This document shows, piece by piece, positions 31,446 to 42,488 of a stretch of 64,000 bases of DNA (its first letter is position 1; the number at the start of each line of letters is the position of its first letter). The translations under genes and the position numbers were made by a program. The notes below the pieces were generated by a model. That model saw nothing but the letters and a program-made list of their open reading frames with translations. It did not search any database and was not told the origin of the DNA. The stretch is from Aedes albopictus (lineage: Eukaryota > Arthropoda > Insecta > Diptera > Culicidae), in contig NC_085138.1 in assembly GCF_035046485.1 (NCBI RefSeq), positions 275,695,694 to 275,759,693 on the forward strand, read 5' to 3'.

Positions 31446-31865
31446 CAGTGAAGAGAATTGTCAGACAAAAGAGGCACAAAACAAGCAACAAAGAAGGTGC
31501 GACGATTAGTCTTTATCCCTACTGGTGACAGATAATGACATGATCTCGAAATTTTTTGTTGCAGACAAAACGGGAGCTGAATTTGTTGCATACTTTTCAA
31601 CTCGTGAATAATCAATTATTACTAATCCAAAGTCGAAACTGTTTGATGGTAGAGCTTCACCAGAGTTACAGTGTTTACCGACTCAAAGTTACCGTTCAAA
31701 AATCGCAATGCAAGGCTTAAAAATCTCTAAACTCGTGGTGTACGATGTTGATCCCATTATTTTCAAGTTGGGACAAACTTATGTCGCATGGGTTGTTTTG
31801 TCGCAACAAATACAGGTTGCGACATTGTCATTATTGTTGCGCGATTGTTGAATTTTGATTTACTG
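31446..31865. mobile_element. hAT-like non-autonomous insertion in the R1 3' region
   Basis: It is flanked by GCTGTAAG at 31438-31445 and 31866-31873, an 8-base target duplication. The ends are CAGTGAA and TTTACTG (short imperfect TIRs). The R1 copy at 22280-22300 shows the uninterrupted sequence. 39600-39830 carries a related segment on the opposite strand (CCACGAGTTTAGAGATTTTA). There is no ORF. Confidence 0.82.
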
Positions 31866-34800
31866 GCTGTAAGGGTCGATCTCGACCGCAGGGCACCGGT
31901 ATGACCTACGAAGCCGACTTCGAACCCCTGGACCACCTCTTGTACTGCATCTGGACTAGCCATTCTCCGAGTCCACGCGCCACCTCCTCTGTAGCTCCCA
32001 GACGATATGGGTGATAGCCGTTAAAACGGCGTTCCAGCCAAACTCATCCCTACACATCCTCTGGACCAAATTGTCCGGAATTGTGTCCTCCCCGCATGTG
32101 GCAAGCATGCGGTCACGCATTGTGCGAAAACGCGGGCACACGAACAAAACGTGTTCTGCCGTTTCCTCTAAACCATTTCACACTGGGCATTCGGAAGAAT
32201 CTGCATGCCCGAAACGGTGTAAATACTGTCGGAAGCAACCAGGACCTGTAAGGACATGTGTCAGGTGGAATGTAACTTCCCCATGGCGCCTATTAATCCA
32301 ACTATCTATCCTCGGTATCAACCTATGCGTCCACCTTCCTTTGGTGGAACTGTCCCACGCGCGCTGCCATTTGACCATAGAGGCCATCCTGGCAGTCCTG
32401 CGTATGCCTCTTGTGCCGCGCATTTCGAAGCACTCCATGTCCTCACTGATAGAATGCTGATAGGCACCATACCAGTAATGACGTAGAGAGCGTCGTGTGA
32501 CACGGTACGGTACGCGCTCGCAACCCTCAGGCACATAAGCCTGTAAGTACTTTCCAGCTTCCGTCGGTAGCATTCAGTACTTAGCGCGGTGCCCCACGCC
32601 GGGCCGCCATTCCTAAGTATGGACGTAGCAACACTAGCCAGAAGCTTGCGCTTACTGGCGTACACCGCAGAGCTATTGGACATCATCCGGGACAGTGCCG
32701 CAATAGCTGTGGAGGCCCTTTTACAGGCATAATCGACGTGGCTACCGATGGTAAGCTTATCGTCGATCATCACGCCCAAGTGTTTGACGTAACGCTTTGA
32801 CAGGATAGTGCACTCTCCTACACTGATCTCCGTCTGCTGCTCCGACTTCCGGTTGTTAACAACCGTCACCTATTTGTATTGGCACTCTGACAGAGACGCT
32901 CAAAACAGGCCTTTTTGCTTGCTCTTATCTCGCTCTTAAGCGCGGCTTTTGCAGCGGCGAACACCACCCGCCGTTCGTTTCGCTCTTCCTCTGATCGTGC
33001 TCGCTGCATCCGCCGCCTAGCCCGTAGGCAGGCGCGGTGCTGGTCCGCAATCGCGTCGGACCACCAGTAAGCTGGTGGCCTCCCATTTCTAGGGTGGACT
33101 CGCCTAGGCATGGTCGCATCACACGCACGTGAGAGCACCGCTACCAGCTCGTCGCTGTTTAAACCGATTAAGTTTCGCTCACGGCGGAGCGCCTCCCCTT
33201 CGTCGAAGTATGATGTCTTCCACCTGCGAAGGTTTGGCCTAGCCGCCTCTTCTTCTATCCGCTGTCTGCTGTTGTTGTAGTCGATACTGTAGCGACCCGC
33301 CAGGTCACTGTGAGTGTAGCCATCATCTACTCGCCAGTTCGAGCTACTTGTTAAGCCAGGACTACAAAAGGTCTCGTTAATAACTGACTCCGCTCCGTTT
33401 CGCCTATAGGTACTCTTGGTACCGATATTAGCCAAGTCGACATCTAAGATGGCCAGTGTTTCTAGCAGGATCTGACCCCGCTGGTTCGTCAAACGCTATT
33501 ACCACCGGCCTTCACCCTATTAGCACGGTCGTTAAGCGGTCCAGCATTTGAGTGAACCGTTCGATCGGCCATCGCGGAGGCGCATAACAGCTACAGAAAA
33601 AGACCCCGTTTACTTTGGCGACCACGAAGTCCTCCTAGGTAGTAGACACCAACTCCTGGACGGGGTATTTAGCCGTCGTCCATATCGCCGCCATTTTTCT
33701 GGTCCCATCCGCGACCCAGTTGCCGTTGCCGGCGGGTACTCGGTATGGGTCCGATATGATGGCGATATCCGTCTCCCACTCAGAAACCGCCTGACAAAGC
33801 AGTTGCTGAGCCGCATCACAGTGGTTCAGATTCAGCTGCGTTACCTGCACTGTGATTTGTTGTTCACTGCGGCTTTCTTGAAGACCGGGCACTTCGGACC
33901 ACCCATCGAATCTCTGTTGTTCGAGGATTTCCCGGTACAGATCATGCAGATGGGCGGACTCGTGCAGCTTTGGGCCTTATGACCTTCAGCGCCGCATCGC
34001 CTGCACACTTTGTGCCTATCGGGGCCTTTGCAGTCCCACGACTTGTGTCCTGGTTCCAGACACCTGAAGCAAACCTCTGGTGGCTCGTGGAATGTCAGGT
34101 GACATACACACCAGCCCACCTTTATGCTCCCTACTATAACGGACTTTTTGACGTCCGCCACAGGTAGCTGAACCAAAGCTATCTTTGTCCCTGCTGGCCC
34201 TTTCCGTAGCATAACAGCTGCGGCGGCCATCTGCACATCGCACTGTTGCCGCAGTGCCGTGACGAGCTCTTCCACTTCGGTGATCTCATCAATATCCTTG
34301 ACCTTCAGAGTTGCCTCATGTGTCAGAGCCCTCACCTGCACACCCTCACCAAGCAAATCTTCTGTCAGCCTCTTGTAGGCGGCGCCCTTGTGCTCCTTCT
34401 GGCGCTTCAGCTCCAGGATCATCTCGCCCGTACGAGTACGTCTAATACTGCGTACGTCGGCTCCAAGACCCTCAAGCTTGGCGTCGCTTCGCATCGTCTT
34501 CAAGACGTCCGAGTAATTGGACTGTTCCGTCTTGATGACGATCTCGTCGCCTTTCTCGCGCTTGGCACTTGCTCTCCTACGCCTTGGCTTGGCGTTCTGC
34601 GCTACTACCTGCGGATTCGTCTTCTTCTTCTTCTGCTTCCGCTCTACCTTACCTGCTCTGTGGCTGCTGAGGGCCCACCAGCGGTCGCAACCCCTTGCTC
34701 CCATCGTTCCGGGACGGGCCAGCCTTTTCAGGCCCACCCTTCCCAGCTTTCCGGGAACCCTGGCTGGGGTACGACCTTCCGGCATTATTACCGACTTTCG

Positions 34801-35327
34801 GGGTAATGATGCGCCTGGCTTTGCGAGCACCGCCAGACAGCTCCTCTCCTGACGGCTGCCTCGCCCGCTTCTGCGGTTGATTGCCCCGTTTGTCGCGAGC
34901 ATTCGCTTCCGCCTGTTTCGGACTTCCTGCGAAGAAGAAGGCCTCCGTTTGGGTAAACTTCGGCACTTTCTCATTTGCAGGCTCCGCTGCTGCATCAGTC
35001 AGCAACGTGAGTGCCGCGTGCTCCTGCTGGCATCGTCGATCGACACCCTAAGTCGAAGCAAGGCCGTTTTCAGGTCCTTGCTTATATTCGACTTAGTGGA
35101 CGCAAAGTCGATGATTTTGCCAAGCTGCTGCTCAGCCACCTCTATTGCGGACCGTCCTTTGGTTTTTTGGTTGACGGCTCTCAATAACAACGCTCCGTCC
35201 ATAACCTCCACCGGCTGGCTTGCCGGGAAGTGGACTGGAACACCCACGCTTGAGCTGCGTACGCAGCTTCCAGCGCCTATCTCCTCACTTCTCCTTGTCA
35301 GAGACCTCATCAACCCGCTTCTTACGA

Positions 35328-35350
35328 NNNNNNNNNNNNNNNNNNNNNNN
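35328..35350. other. Assembly gap, 23 N
   Basis: An ambiguous run inside the 5' part of the R1 ORF1 region. The open frames across it are not reliable. Confidence 1.
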
Positions 35351-35525
35351 GTTGGGAACCAATTTGTATCGTCACCCGTCGAGTTAAAATGGGTAAAACG
35401 AACCAGCAATCATGTCAGGTATAAAACAATTGTTTTTCTTATTAGCAACAAATCATCCAAATAAATGAAGTGCCAAACTTATTGGATTTTCACAAAAACC
35501 AAAGCTGTTTATTAGATTAGATGTA

Positions 35526-35587
35526 TTATTATTATTATTATTTTTCTTTATTATCGAGATTTTCAGCCCTCGGCTGGTTCATCTCGT
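35526..35587 (-). mobile_element. SINE insertion, tail only (62 bases)
   Basis: On the minus strand it reads GAGATGAACCAGCCGAGGGC, TGAAAATCTCGATAATAAAG and an ATA-rich end, the tail of the SINE seen at 56550-56722. It is flanked by AGATTAGATGTA at 35514-35525 and 35588-35599, a 12-base target duplication, so the truncated piece inserted as such. Confidence 0.82.
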
Positions 35588-35730
35588 AGATTAGATGTAA
35601 TTTGATGCCCAGAAAAATTTCAAATAATTTTATTGAAAATTTGTATGGGAGAGATTTGATGAATCATTTTTCGTTACATTTTGTAATCGGAGAGTTATTT
35701 AGCTGTCAAAAGGTGATGTCTAAAAATCCT

Positions 35731-36015
35731 TTATGCAATTCAGTGTCATAATTTCTATTTCATATTACTCATTTCAGTATCATAATGACCAACTTTTCCG
35801 TATCGGTTCATAATGCAACTGAAATGAGTTGCATAATGAAAAATAGTTGCATTATGAAAAAATCATTGCATAAAATTTTGTATGGAACTCGTTGCAAAAC
35901 TCGATTTTTTCAGCACTCTTCGTATTTATCCAACTCGGCAAGCCTCGTCGGATAAATGTACGACTCGTGCTGAAAAAATCAACTTTTTGCAACTCGTCAC
36001 ATAAATAACTATTTG
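35731..36015. repeat. Repeat E, copy 1
   Basis: It shares long blocks with 37848-38166 in the same orientation: TTTATGCAATTCAGT, ATCATTGCATAAAATTTTGT, CTCGTTGCAAAACTCGATTT, GTATTTATCCAACTCGGCAA and CAACTCGTCACATAAATAAC. The ATTATGCAACT motif repeats inside, and GGATAAATGTACGACTCGTG gives a small hairpin with CGTATTTATCC. It is non-coding. Confidence 0.8.
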
Positions 36016-36596
36016 AAATTAATTTCGAATTTCAAAATAAATTTCTTAAAATTTGAAAAATCTTTATGATTCTTTTCTATTCTATTTTATTCTATTCTAT
36101 TCTAATGCTTGTACAGCCAGTATTGAAAAGCATCCTGGAAATATCAATATTTCTTCTGATATTTTCTTGCCAGCATTATTATTTGCAGCTTATCAACAAT
36201 GTGATACAAATATTAAAATGGCCAGGCCCACTGTGCAGACTAATTGGGTTTGAAGGAAATCCAAAAATATACGGCAATCAGATTATCCACTTATGAATAA
36301 CATGATTAACGTAATATTTTGAATTTGAAAGGAAGAAACGGGGACAACCGTACCAACCGATTCGTTTTAGGGGAATGGAGTTTAAACATAAAATCGTTGG
36401 GAGTGACGCAGCTAAGAAGGTTAATGCACCCTCCGTTATAATTGTGTCCTGGATTTAGAGCCTAGGCTTAAGCGCATGCTTAAGCGTCATTACTCGCTCT
36501 CTGAAACGAAGAAATGCAAGTTCCTAGACCCTTTTGAAATTGTGCGCGACGGATTGAATAAAATAAAATGTGAATATATGTGAAACTAGCAAAGTA
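36016..36596. other. Spacer with a TTCTA microsatellite
   Basis: TTCTATTCTATTTTATTCTA and similar text occupy about 36070-36100. No gene is seen; the frames at 36053-36296 run through the microsatellite. Confidence 0.5.
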
Positions 36597-37508
36597 TAGA
36601 GTAAAGCGGGGCAAAAGTTCGAGTGGGGCAAGAGTTTCTTTTGAAGTTTTTGAGCTCAATTAAAATTATTTCTTTCGGGTGTCAAGGTTGTTCGAAGCCT
36701 TTTTGAAAAAGAGTCTTTCACTCCAAAAATTATGAAAATTGATCAATATTTCCAAAAGTTATGACAAAATGTTGGTTTTTGATCAAAAAATTGTAATATG
36801 CGATGGTCCTTCCAACGCATGGAATGGAATTGTAATGAAATCGAATCCGAGATTTTATTTTGGGGCGTAACTAGGTATATTTTGAGGATGCTGTAGCATG
36901 TTTAACTTTTTGCAAAAAAGATTTGGAAATCATTTTTTACACATAGTGGGGCAAAAGTTTGAATTGTGGGGCAAAAGTTCGAGTTATGTGGCAACTTTAG
37001 GTAAAAACCTAAAATTCTGCAAAATGTCCATATGATCTCTAAAAATGATGGAATTAGTAAGAAAATTCGATCAAAGTTGAAAAAAAGATGTTTTATCTGA
37101 ATTTGGCGGAAAACTACTAATTTTTGGTGTAGTAAATTTAACCCTGATTTGGGTAAAATCCAGATCGAACTTTAAAGTGTATTCCAGTTCCAACATCAAA
37201 TATGAATTGGTTTTGGGTATTCCTATTACCAAAGTGTCAAAATAGTGTGCTACGGTTAGCAAAATTCCACGAACACAAGATTCGAACTTTTGCCCCAGTG
37301 GTGGGGCAAAAGTTCGAATAAGACACACACAACAAAAAGTATAGTAACTCAAAATTGAAAAAAACATTTGGCGTAACTTTGTTCAGCAAAATTTTAGCTC
37401 ATGGATGGTAGAATCACCTCACGGTATACATGTATTTTTATCTGCTTCGATTTTTTGAGAATTACTGAATTTTCAACTAGGGTCGCACTTTTTCCCCACC
37501 TTACTCTA
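36597..37508. mobile_element. TA-type element with repeated GGGGCAAAAGTTCGA
   Basis: The ends are TAGAGTAAAGCGGGGCAAAA and TTTTTCCCCACCTTACTCTA. The word GGGGCAAAAGTT(C/T)GA occurs near 36609, 36950, 36970 and 37303, with a complement-like form at about 37290 (TTTTGCCCCAG). It is 912 bases long with no ORF. Confidence 0.72.
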
Positions 37509-37847
37509 CCTAAATAATAATCGGCGATTTTTCCATATAAATAGTATTTTTTTTGCAATATTGAACAATACCTCAAGCAGTGCTCAATACCAAACCAATA
37601 ACTCGTCAAATCTCGGGAACGGGTCAACAGATCGACATGATTCTTTCACTGTTGCATTCCGCCAGGGCTCCGACGTGTTCCTACGAAAAAAATAATTAGT
37701 AAAAGTGACCGGGAAGGCAAGAAAAACGGGAAAATATGAAATTCCATTCTGAGGGGCATTTCTTCATGGAACCGGATGTCAAAAAACAGAGTAGGCATGC
37801 AGGACGACGTTTGCCGGGACTGCTAGTCTCATATATAATATTATATA
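37509..37847. other. Spacer with CTAGT-type terminus
   Basis: ACGTTTGCCGGGACTGCTAG at about 37812 resembles the sequence at about 21000 and may be the 3' end of an unidentified transposon. Nothing else was recognised. Confidence 0.35.
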
Positions 37848-38166
37848 TTTTATGCAATTCAGTATCATAATTTATATTTTGTTTAACTCATTTCGGTATC
37901 ATAATGGTCAATATTTTCCTAACTGGTTCATTATGCAACTGAAATGTTCATTATGCAACCCATTTGAGTTGCATTATGAACATTATGCAACTCAAATGAG
38001 TTGTATAATGAAAAAAATCATTGCATAAAATTTTGTATGCTTCTCGTTGCAAAACTCGATTTTCAGCACTCGTCGTATTTATCCAACTCGGCAAGCCTCG
38101 TTGGATAAATGTACGACTCGTACTGAAAAAATTAACTTTTTGCAACTCGTCACATAAATAACTATT
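37848..38166. repeat. Repeat E, copy 2
   Basis: Direct copy of 35731-36015, with extra units of the TTCATTATGCAACTC motif (about 37940-38000), so the two differ by expansion of a short internal repeat. Confidence 0.8.
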
Positions 38167-38475
38167 TTTTATTTTTTTTATTATCATATAATAGTCCTGT
38201 TTATCTGTCCGGTGGCTAGCTAACCAGACGCAGCACGCAGGAAAATTCTCACAAAAAATAAAATATTTGACATTTTATTTTTTATTATCAGATGTAGAAA
38301 ACAAAACCAGTGACAACCTTAGCCAACCAGACGTAGCATTTGATGAAAAAAATCACAGACAACAAACGTTGAGTTTTTTTATTCCAGAAAATAATATGTC
38401 ACTCAATCTGCTGGAAATAACACAGATAGCCCTGTTTGTCTGTCCGGTGATTTCACCGAAGTTTTTCAGATGTCA
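38167..38475. other. Spacer with repeated TGTCCGGTG motif
   Basis: GTCCTGTTTATCTGTCCGGTG near 38190 (two blocks) recurs as CCCTGTTTGTCTGTCCGGTG near 38430. AACCAGACGCAGCA and AACCAGACGTAGCA also pair up as direct repeats. No gene is seen. Confidence 0.45.
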
Positions 38476-38591
38476 TTGAGGGGGTTAGAAGCAAAGGCGT
38501 GTAACTGACAAAAACCCACTTTCGAGAAAATGAGGTTTAAAAAATTTCACCAATTTTTCATCTCATACAAAATGCATGGAGTTTCAAAATA
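38476..38591. repeat. Repeat G segment, also found inside the RTE fragment at 18791-19117
   Basis: TTGAGGGGGTTAGAAGCAAA, CACTTTCGAGAAAATGA, TTTTTCATC and CATACAAAATGCATGGAGTT match in order the outer parts of 18789-18842 and 19067-19117. Copy 2 of repeat C interrupts that sequence there. Confidence 0.65.
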
Positions 38592-39181
38592 AACCCGATT
38601 TTATCCGATTTATTGTAATTTTTCTAATCATCGTAAAAATAATCTTAAAAATGTTCCTAAAAGCTTGAAATCTCAAGACTTTTTTGATATGTTCAACTCA
38701 AAATCGACAAAATGGTCACTTACACCTCTTTGATTCTGGGCCCCTCAATTATAAACTACATTCTCACCGAGTATCAACGATGATTGGCTGCAACGTCCAA
38801 ACACAACTTCTTATTTCTGCATAAGGAACTCCAAACATTTTTTTTCTAAATAAAATAAATACCAACTTTGAGAAGCATAAATTTAAAAATTACAAAATAT
38901 TCAAAAAATTACGGGTAATACAAGAAATTTGTATTTTAACTCAACAGTCAACATTTATTCCAACAAGTCCAAAATTTGAATGCCCGAAAATGATCACATG
39001 GCCAAGAGAATGATTTTCCATGATAGATGTGATCTATATTGCTGATCTTTACAAAATATTTTTTTTAAATTTTGAAGTCCTAAAATTTTTAGCAAAAAAT
39101 CATATAGGTAATGCAGTAGTTCTGTTGAAACGGAATCAATACCAGCAATCGTCATTCAAACCGCTATAATTGCAATCAATC
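38592..39181. other. AT-rich spacer, no gene seen
   Basis: No repeat partner or open frame was recognised. Confidence 0.4.
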
Positions 39182-39398
39182 TAGGGTCTGGGACCATTTG
39201 GGCAGGAGCACCTATTTTGGGCACTTGCTGCTATAACTCAGTCAATTTTGAACCGATTGACTTGAATTTTGAGACACGATCAGATATGCACAGTATCTAG
39301 CCATGTACAAAAATCCAAATCAATCTGTTTGAAATTGACTGAGTTATATCAGCAAGTGCCCAAAATAGGTGCTCCTGCCCAAATGGTCCCAGACCCTA
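39182..39398. mobile_element. MITE family B relative, palindromic
   Basis: TAGGGTCTGGGACCATTTGG pairs with CCAAATGGTCCCAGACCCTA in sense, and GCACCTATTTTGGGCACTTG with CAAGTGCCCAAAATAGGTGC. The interior holds AACTCAGTCAATTTTGAACC and GATTGACTTGAATTTTG, shared with 18078-18281 although the ends differ. TA flanks both sides. Confidence 0.82.
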
Positions 39399-39599
39399 TT
39401 ACATGCTTTTCTACAGCATTTCAAGGAAGGGGTAGTTTCAAGAACTACAACATTGTCACAAAAAAAATGTGTCAACGCAGAAAATTTTGTTGTTTGATTC
39501 AAAATATTAAATAGTCACAATAGTCAAATTCATTGCGTAAAAATGGCACTATACAGTCTGCACAATTCTAAGAAATATGATACGTTCTTATCAGTAAAT

Positions 39600-39830
39600 C
39601 AAATTTCATCCATGGCGCAAATGCAACAAATGCAGGTTGCGACAATTCATCCAATGCGTCATAGGTTTGTCCCTACTTGAACAGAATAGGAAAGATATCG
39701 TTCTCCACGAGTTTAGAGATTTTAAGTCTTGCATGGCGATTTTCGTGAGGTAACTTCAAGTGAGTAAACACTGCAGCGCTGCCGAAGATCCATCATCGAA
39801 CAGTTCCGCTTATAGATTAGTAATAATCGA
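39600..39830. mobile_element. Relative of the hAT-like insertion at 31446
   Basis: CAAATGCAGGTTGCGACAAT, TCTCCACGAGTTTAGAGATT and TTAAGTCTTGCATGGCGATT correspond, on opposite strands or rearranged, to CAAATACAGGTTGCGACATT, and to the complement of TCTCTAAACTCGTGG and ATGCAAGGCTTAA at 31690-31840. Boundaries are not defined. Confidence 0.6.
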
Positions 39831-40787
39831 TGCCCTATAGGGCACTGCATTGCAGATTGTATTGGGCCAAGGCTAAGGGTACAGGGTTGATGTGGTAAGG
39901 CTAATGCCAAATATCTTTTAGGAAAACTAATCTCAAAATATTCCCCATTTACATGACAACCTGAGAATAATGCGTTGCGAAGTAATATCTACTCCAAATT
40001 ATGAAAGTTATATTTTCCTGCCAGGTTAATAAACAATCCAGGATCAAAGTTGGGTATACTTTTTTGAAGTTTATGTAGTATTTTTTACTTAACTTTACTG
40101 CTAATATCCACTTTATTTCAGCAGGATTTAGGTAAATTTTTCATGTGATACAAATAATACTGTAAAATATAGGATAACTTACGTTTTTTAGCTGTTTTGT
40201 TCTCTTCGTCATGGGAGGTTTTTTGAAACCTGTTGAACTGATAGTTGGCCTCAAATCCTTCCCTACCAAGCTGAGTTATACGCCCAAATTCCAGGCAATT
40301 TGGCCAACAAAAATCCCCAATGACGAAGAGAACAAACCTGCCGATAATACCCTTTGTCACCCTATAACGGTGTCGAGCGTTAACTTTGTCTATGACGCCA
40401 AGTTTGTAGCTCAGTTACTGTTCGAGAATCGATATTCTCTGATTCCAAGATTTCAAATCAAAGCGCCTTTTTTTTTTGTCCCAGAAGGGGGAGGGTCAAA
40501 ACTTCGAATTTATTAGTTTCTAATCGGGAGCTATCAGGAAATGTGACATTTTGAGCAGGGCAAAAAAATTGTCGAACCGTAAATCCTTTCCCATCCCTTA
40601 ACATTCGAATGGATATGGCCAAGATAGCTCTCAACAATTGCAGGATTGCGTCAATTTTGTATTAGTTCCAAATCTTTGTGCTTTGGTTCGGACGGCAAGA
40701 AGGCAACCGCGGTATAGGACTGTACCACTTACGGCTTTGTGCGATTCGCATAATGCTTGCCAAAGAAGAGCTGCTTTTAAGAATGTA
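39831..40787. other. Spacer with one loose inverted repeat, no gene seen
   Basis: TTTGTTCTCTTCGTCATGGG near 40196 pairs with CCCCAATGACGAAGAGAACA near 40315, a possible small foldback. Opposed frames at 40118-40516 reflect it. Confidence 0.45.
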
Positions 40788-41714
40788 CAGGGGATGGCCA
40801 AAATGTTTGGGATAGGCAACTTTTTTTTCTCTCACAAAAAAGTTCAACATGTTATAACTTTTCATAGAGCGCATCAAAAAATCTCAAATTTTGACTGTTT
40901 GTCAACCTATTATATGTGCATCATTGGTACAAATTTGGGCTCGATTGATTAATATTTCGCAAAGTTAGAACCGTTCTGGTAAAACACCTTTTTTTAGACA
41001 ACTCATTTTTGAGCTGTCATATCTCGGAAACCAGTAAACCAAATTGAATGAAATTTTGAACGTACACTAACAATATGTAAATGCTTCGCAAACTATTAAA
41101 ACATAGGTACTTTTCAAACGTTGGAAAAAGTTATCACGGATTGACATTTTTTGGACTTTTCTCGAAAAAATGTTTTTTTTTTTTACATCAGTGTCAATAA
41201 ATTTTAGTGTTGATATCCAAAGGTTTTCCACTTCTGCTCTTAAAAAAATCTCTAATCAGATATATTAGAGCCTATTTAGATTGAAGGAAAAACGCATTTA
41301 ATAATTTTTGGGTGGTATTGTAAATTTTACTTATTTTCCTCTATATGGGTAAAAATTTCAACTCGATATAACTTAATTCGCCGTGAGAAAATATTACATT
41401 TTATAACGTCGTATTAAGTATCAATATATTGTTGCTAAACGTTAGAAAATTCATTTAATTCGGTTCACTGGTTTCCAAGATATGACAGTTCAAAAAATAG
41501 TTGTCTAAAAAAATAGTGTTTTACGCGAACGGTTCTAACTTCGCGAAAAATTAATCAATCGAGCCCAAATTTGTACCAATGATGCACACATAATAGGTTG
41601 ACAAACAGTCAAAATTTGAGATTTTTTGATGCACTCTATGAAAAGTTACAGCATGTTGATTTTTTTTGTGGGAGAAAAAAAGTTGCCTATTCCAAACATT
41701 TTGGCCATCCCCTG
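40788..41714. mobile_element. Long-arm MITE, CAGGGGATGGCCAAAATG ends
   Basis: The left end CAGGGGATGGCCAAAATGTT pairs with the right end AACATTTTGGCCATCCCCTG, with TA on each side. The arms extend at least 200 bases (AATTTGGGCTCGATTGATTA and its complement; TCATATCTCGGAAACCAGT and its complement). It is 927 bases long and non-coding. The ends recall 20306-20831. Confidence 0.82.
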
Positions 41715-42488
41715 TATAACTGTTATACATTTTGGTGTGGTCTGGTCCACACTTATGAGATTAAGATCTTCATCTTACACATTTTAGTGTTAAGCAGTTT
41801 TAGTATGTTGAAAATTGTAGGTACTGCTACTATTCTTCTTAAACTTCGTGTTACTCTCAATTCGTATGATTACGTGAGAATAGTGCGCAATATTATCATA
41901 TGCAACTAAATGTGTACCTATATAAAAGCAACGTCATGTATCAATAAAATTTTATGCATCGCTGCAGTGAAAGTCCAGACACAGGCATATGATGATAACA
42001 CTTCGAAAGTCAAACCTTTTGATCAAAACTAGTTGCACGAGATAATAAAGTCCCCGGCCAATTTATAGCCTTTATGTTCCATCTCATAATCCGGATCTTT
42101 TTTTTTTCTGTCAGCAAACAAGTTTTGCATATGTTGTACGCGTAATAATTAAGAGCCACATTTATTTCCTACCTTTCGCGGGGTTTCTCAAGTTTCAATG
42201 CTCTCTACAGAAGCAGGAATCCACCCGAACAACAACCCAAGCTGAAGTGACACAATGTTGTCAAGCCGAGACAAAACGAAATCTAATGATGCCGCTCCAG
42301 CCTGTGCGGTAGCTAAACAACCAAACTGACACTTTGGAGAAACAAACGATTAAAAGTGTTTACGACCTTTTGCTTGCTTCCGATGTATGATCCCATCAGT
42401 AATATAGAAAGAAATGGAAGGAAACGTTGAAATAACCTCCAGCGAAATGTTATCCACTAGACATCAACAGTGGCCCTGCCGCGCCGTA
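41715..42488. other. Spacer, no gene seen
   Basis: No open frame with a recognisable domain. GCGCCGTAGGG at its right edge runs into the next element. Confidence 0.4.

Larger units (their letters stand above)
30931..35409 (-). pseudogene. R1-clade non-LTR retrotransposon with both ORFs, RT core deleted
   Basis: Read on the minus strand. ORF1 (about 35400-33840, frameshifted) is a Gag-like RNA-binding protein with CX2CX4HX4C knuckles: CFRCLEPGHKSWDC and CRRCGAEGHKAQSC (about 34060-33980), then CTSPPICMIC. ORF2 follows with an AP-type endonuclease: TQLNLNHCDAAQQLL (about 33830), FCSCYAPPRWP (about 33570) and RRNGAESVINETFCSP (about 33390). At about 32870 the frame jumps from the end of the endonuclease linker (CQSANTN) to VVNNRKSEQQTEISV, so the RT fingers and palm with the catalytic box are gone. 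The RT C-terminal part, HLTHVLTGPGCFRQYLHRFG and the CPRF-containing finger follow to about 31960, then a 3' region to about 30931. It carries frameshifts, an insertion at 31446-31865 and an N gap at 35328-35350. It is not functional. Confidence 0.85.

Noticed and set aside
33548..35464. Plus-strand frames through the R1 copy (144, 186 and 195 residues)
   Set aside because: They are shadows of the minus-strand ORF1 and ORF2, which carry zinc knuckles and endonuclease motifs. The longest also crosses the N gap.
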